The notes below the pieces were generated by a model. That model saw only the letters and a program-made list of their open reading frames with translations. It was not told the DNA's origin and made no database searches. The translations under genes and the position numbers were made by a program. From the NCBI GenBank assembly GCA_016840945.1, contig JAEORJ010000100.1:1-26398 (forward strand): DNA of 26,398 nt. The letters run 5' to 3'. Shown here one piece after another: positions 24,756 to 26,398 of this stretch. The first letter of the stretch is position 1, and every line of letters begins with the position of its first letter. This stretch comes from Candidatus Gerdarchaeota archaeon (GTDB lineage Archaea > Asgardarchaeota > Heimdallarchaeia > JABLTI01).

Positions 24756-25547
24756 TTAAACCTTTTTATCTTTAAGAACTGGTATATATTCTCGAGTTTT
24801 CACTAATTTTTCTTTTTCCAATCTGGATTGAATTATCTTCTCCTTATTCCCAGCATCAGTTAATACAACACCCATAGGATCAACTATACAAGATGCTCCT
24901 GAATAAGTGACCAAATTTCCATTAATCATTTCTGAACCAGCTCTATTTACTGCAATATGAAAGCAAGTATTCTCTATTGCTCTTGCTCTTGATAAAATCG
25001 AGAAGTGTTCTGTTCTTGCACTTGGCCAAGCAGCAGTTGTAATCAAGACTTCAGCCCCGTTAATAGTCAGATGTCTTGCTATTTCAGGAAAGCGCAAATC
25101 ATAACATATTTCCAATCCGATTTTAGCTTTTTGCATGAACATAACAGGTTTTGGAATTTCTTTACCAGCTTCAAAATTGTTCTTTTCAGTGCCCCACAAA
25201 TGTATTTTTTGATAATGGTAGATTAGTCCTTTATCAGGTGAAATAATAAAACCAATATTTTGATGTTTACTTTTTTCAGTCTTAGTTAAAAGTGAGCCAG
25301 CAAAGCCAGTATGTAATTCGATGCTTAATTCTAGTAATTTACTAATAGTGTTACTATTTGATAGTTCTTCGGCTAAAACAGGAAAATCTTCATAATAAAA
25401 ACCTGTTGTGAAAAGTTCTGGAAAAACCCAAAGATCAATATCCTTTCTATGATGTTCATGTAGAATATCTTTTATTTTTGCCAAGTTTTGCTTCTTTTTG
25501 CCAGCTTCGACTGTCATTTGAAATGCCGCTACTGATAAATCTTCCAT
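24756..25547 (-). CDS. Nitrilase-superfamily carbon-nitrogen hydrolase (omega-amidase-like)
   Basis: A 263-residue hydrolase with the full catalytic triad: E44 in FPELFTTG, K114 in YQKIHLWG, C148 in LEICYDLRFPE. ARAIENTCFHIAVNRAG and SCIVDPMG fit the branch that includes YafV/Nit2 omega-amidases. It would hydrolyse an amide, such as 2-oxoglutaramate or an N-carbamoyl compound, to an acid and ammonia. N-carbamoylputrescine amidase is another branch of this superfamily, and the agmatinase neighbour makes it worth considering, but the length and motifs favour omega-amidase. It is the nearest upstream neighbour of nothing on its own strand except thrS, 102 bp away. Confidence 0.82.
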   Translation of the reverse strand: MEDLSVAAFQMTVEAGKKKQNLAKIKDILHEHHRKDIDLWVFPELFTTGFYYEDFPVLAEELSNSNTISKLLELSIELHTGFAGSLLTKTEKSKHQNIGFIISPDKGLIYHYQKIHLWGTEKNNFEAGKEIPKPVMFMQKAKIGLEICYDLRFPEIARHLTINGAEVLITTAAWPSARTEHFSILSRARAIENTCFHIAVNRAGSEMINGNLVTYSGASCIVDPMGVVLTDAGNKEKIIQSRLEKEKLVKTREYIPVLKDKKV

Positions 25548-25648
25548 TTATATCACTCAAACTTAATGGATAATGTATAGTTATAATTAGTAAATTAAAA
25601 TTTACTACAGATTTAAAGTAGTTAATTAAAAAAAAAAGAAAAAAGAGA

Positions 25649-26398
25649 TTAGTACTCTGGTATTGATTTTTGATTAATCTCTTCTAATAATAGTTCAACG
25701 AAATCAGAAAGAGCTAGATTGCTTATTTTTTTATTATCTCTTCTTCGTACTGAGATACATTTGTTAGCTACTTCACGATCACCGATAATGACAATATAAT
25801 TCACTTTCTGAATAATTGCTTCTTTTATCCTTTTTTCTAAGGTTTCAGATCTATCATCAATTTTCACTCGTATACCATTCTTCAGTAATAATCGTTCTAT
25901 TTGTTTTAGATAGCTCAAGTTTTCTTGCCGTATATTTAGTAATTTGACTTGTATAGGTGCTAGCCAAAGTGGTAATTTGCCTACATAGTGTTCAAGAAGA
26001 ATAGCGATGAATCGTTCTATGCCACCAAGAATTGCTCGATGTAACATTATTACACGTTCATTATTATTCTCAGCATTTACATAGTTCAATTGAAATCTTT
26101 CAGGTAAATTGAAATCAAGTTGGATAGTACCACATTGCCATAATCTATCTTGTGAATCTTTTATGTCAAAATCGATTTTTGGACCATAAAAAGCACCTTC
26201 GCCTTCTTTTATTTCATAGGGAAGCTCTTTATCATCCAATACATGTCGTAATACTTCAGTTGCTTGAGACCAATTTTCCTCACTACCAATGGATTTTTCT
26301 GGTTTAGTACTAAGGTAAATCTTATATTGAAAACCTAAAGTTCGATACATCAATTCTACAAGATCAACTACTTCTGAAACCACATCGTAAATTTGATC
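25649..26398 (-). CDS. thrS: Threonyl-tRNA synthetase, C-terminal part (5' partial)
   Basis: The frame is open to the window edge (DQIYD precedes the GTG at 26383), so that GTG is internal. The visible 250 residues hold the end of the class II catalytic core, GEGAFYGPKIDFDIKD, WQCGTIQLDFNLPERF and motif 3 MLHRAILGGIERFIAIL, whose His corresponds to the third zinc ligand of E. coli ThrRS. The anticodon-binding domain follows from LWLAPIQVKLLNI to the end. The core reads like bacterial or eukaryotic ThrRS (QCGTIQLDFNLPERF), not like the typical archaeal form. The N-terminal TGS and editing domains lie outside the window. Confidence 0.93.
   Translation of the reverse strand, partial: DQIYDVVSEVVDLVELMYRTLGFQYKIYLSTKPEKSIGSEENWSQATEVLRHVLDDKELPYEIKEGEGAFYGPKIDFDIKDSQDRLWQCGTIQLDFNLPERFQLNYVNAENNNERVIMLHRAILGGIERFIAILLEHYVGKLPLWLAPIQVKLLNIRQENLSYLKQIERLLLKNGIRVKIDDRSETLEKRIKEAIIQKVNYIVIIGDREVANKCISVRRRDNKKISNLALSDFVELLLEEINQKSIPEY

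Noticed and set aside
25649..26383. Complete short ThrRS-like paralogue starting at the GTG at 26383
   Set aside because: The frame continues upstream with DQIYD, as in full-length ThrRS, so this is an edge truncation.
1..26398. CRISPR array, tRNA/rRNA genes, transposons or prophage
   Set aside because: No regularly spaced repeats, cloverleaf-like or rRNA-like stretches, transposase motifs or terminal inverted repeats were seen; gaps are all under 300 bp.

Overview
The window is AT-rich, densely coded DNA, most likely from an archaeon. The clearest sign is a UPF0216/DUF61 protein (9960-10388), a family I know only from archaea. Supporting signs are TATA-like boxes about 60-80 bp upstream of several starts, Shine-Dalgarno sites of the GGAG/GGTGA type, several TTG/GTG starts, and secreted proteins held by a C-terminal membrane helix. 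The gene mix (2-hydroxyacyl-CoA dehydratase-like proteins, a GlcD/HdrD-type pair, agmatinase, a dimethylargininase-like enzyme, a eukaryote-flavoured zinc finger, a bacterial-type ThrRS) would suit an Asgard-type archaeon. That placement is inference. I see no rRNA, tRNA, CRISPR array, insertion sequence or gap above 300 bp.

Layout. (1) 2-2897 (+): a three-gene operon for an uncharacterised acyl-CoA dehydratase-like system, made of a COG3580/DUF2229 protein (cut by the window edge), a COG3581 protein and a BcrA/HgdC-type ATPase activase. (2) 2974-8290: a flavoprotein disulfide reductase, a polytopic membrane protein, an SsnA/TrzN-type amidohydrolase, and two small membrane proteins on opposite strands. 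(3) 8317-11764: an Old Yellow Enzyme-type flavin oxidoreductase, a Cys-rich small protein, UPF0216 and an M20 metallopeptidase. (4) 11771-14209 (-): a solitary Eco57I-like adenine methyltransferase without a visible nuclease. (5) 14327-18737: a membrane-anchored PPC-domain protein converging on two tandem extracellular substrate-binding proteins. (6) 18917-21566 (+): a two-gene FAD oxidase/Fe-S oxidoreductase operon. (7) 21657-25547: a dimethylargininase-like enzyme, a small membrane protein, a TPR protein, agmatinase and a nitrilase-family amidase. (8) 25649-26398 (-): the C-terminal part of threonyl-tRNA synthetase.

The most striking observation is that both family-5 substrate-binding proteins (15119-16930 and 16962-18737) appear circularly permuted. 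Segments that form the C-terminal part of DppA/OppA come first. The usual N-terminal part follows, and each chain ends in a transmembrane anchor exactly where the canonical protein would continue. No permease or ATPase genes lie nearby.

Several gene ends carry perfect hairpins (12-bp stems at 8289-8318 and 21558-21586, a 9-bp stem at 15101-15126) that overlap stop codons, two of them between converging genes. Metabolically the window points to a heterotrophic, probably anaerobic, peptide- and amino-acid-using life style, with organic-acid oxidation, acyl-CoA chemistry and guanidino/amide nitrogen release. This is inference from family membership.
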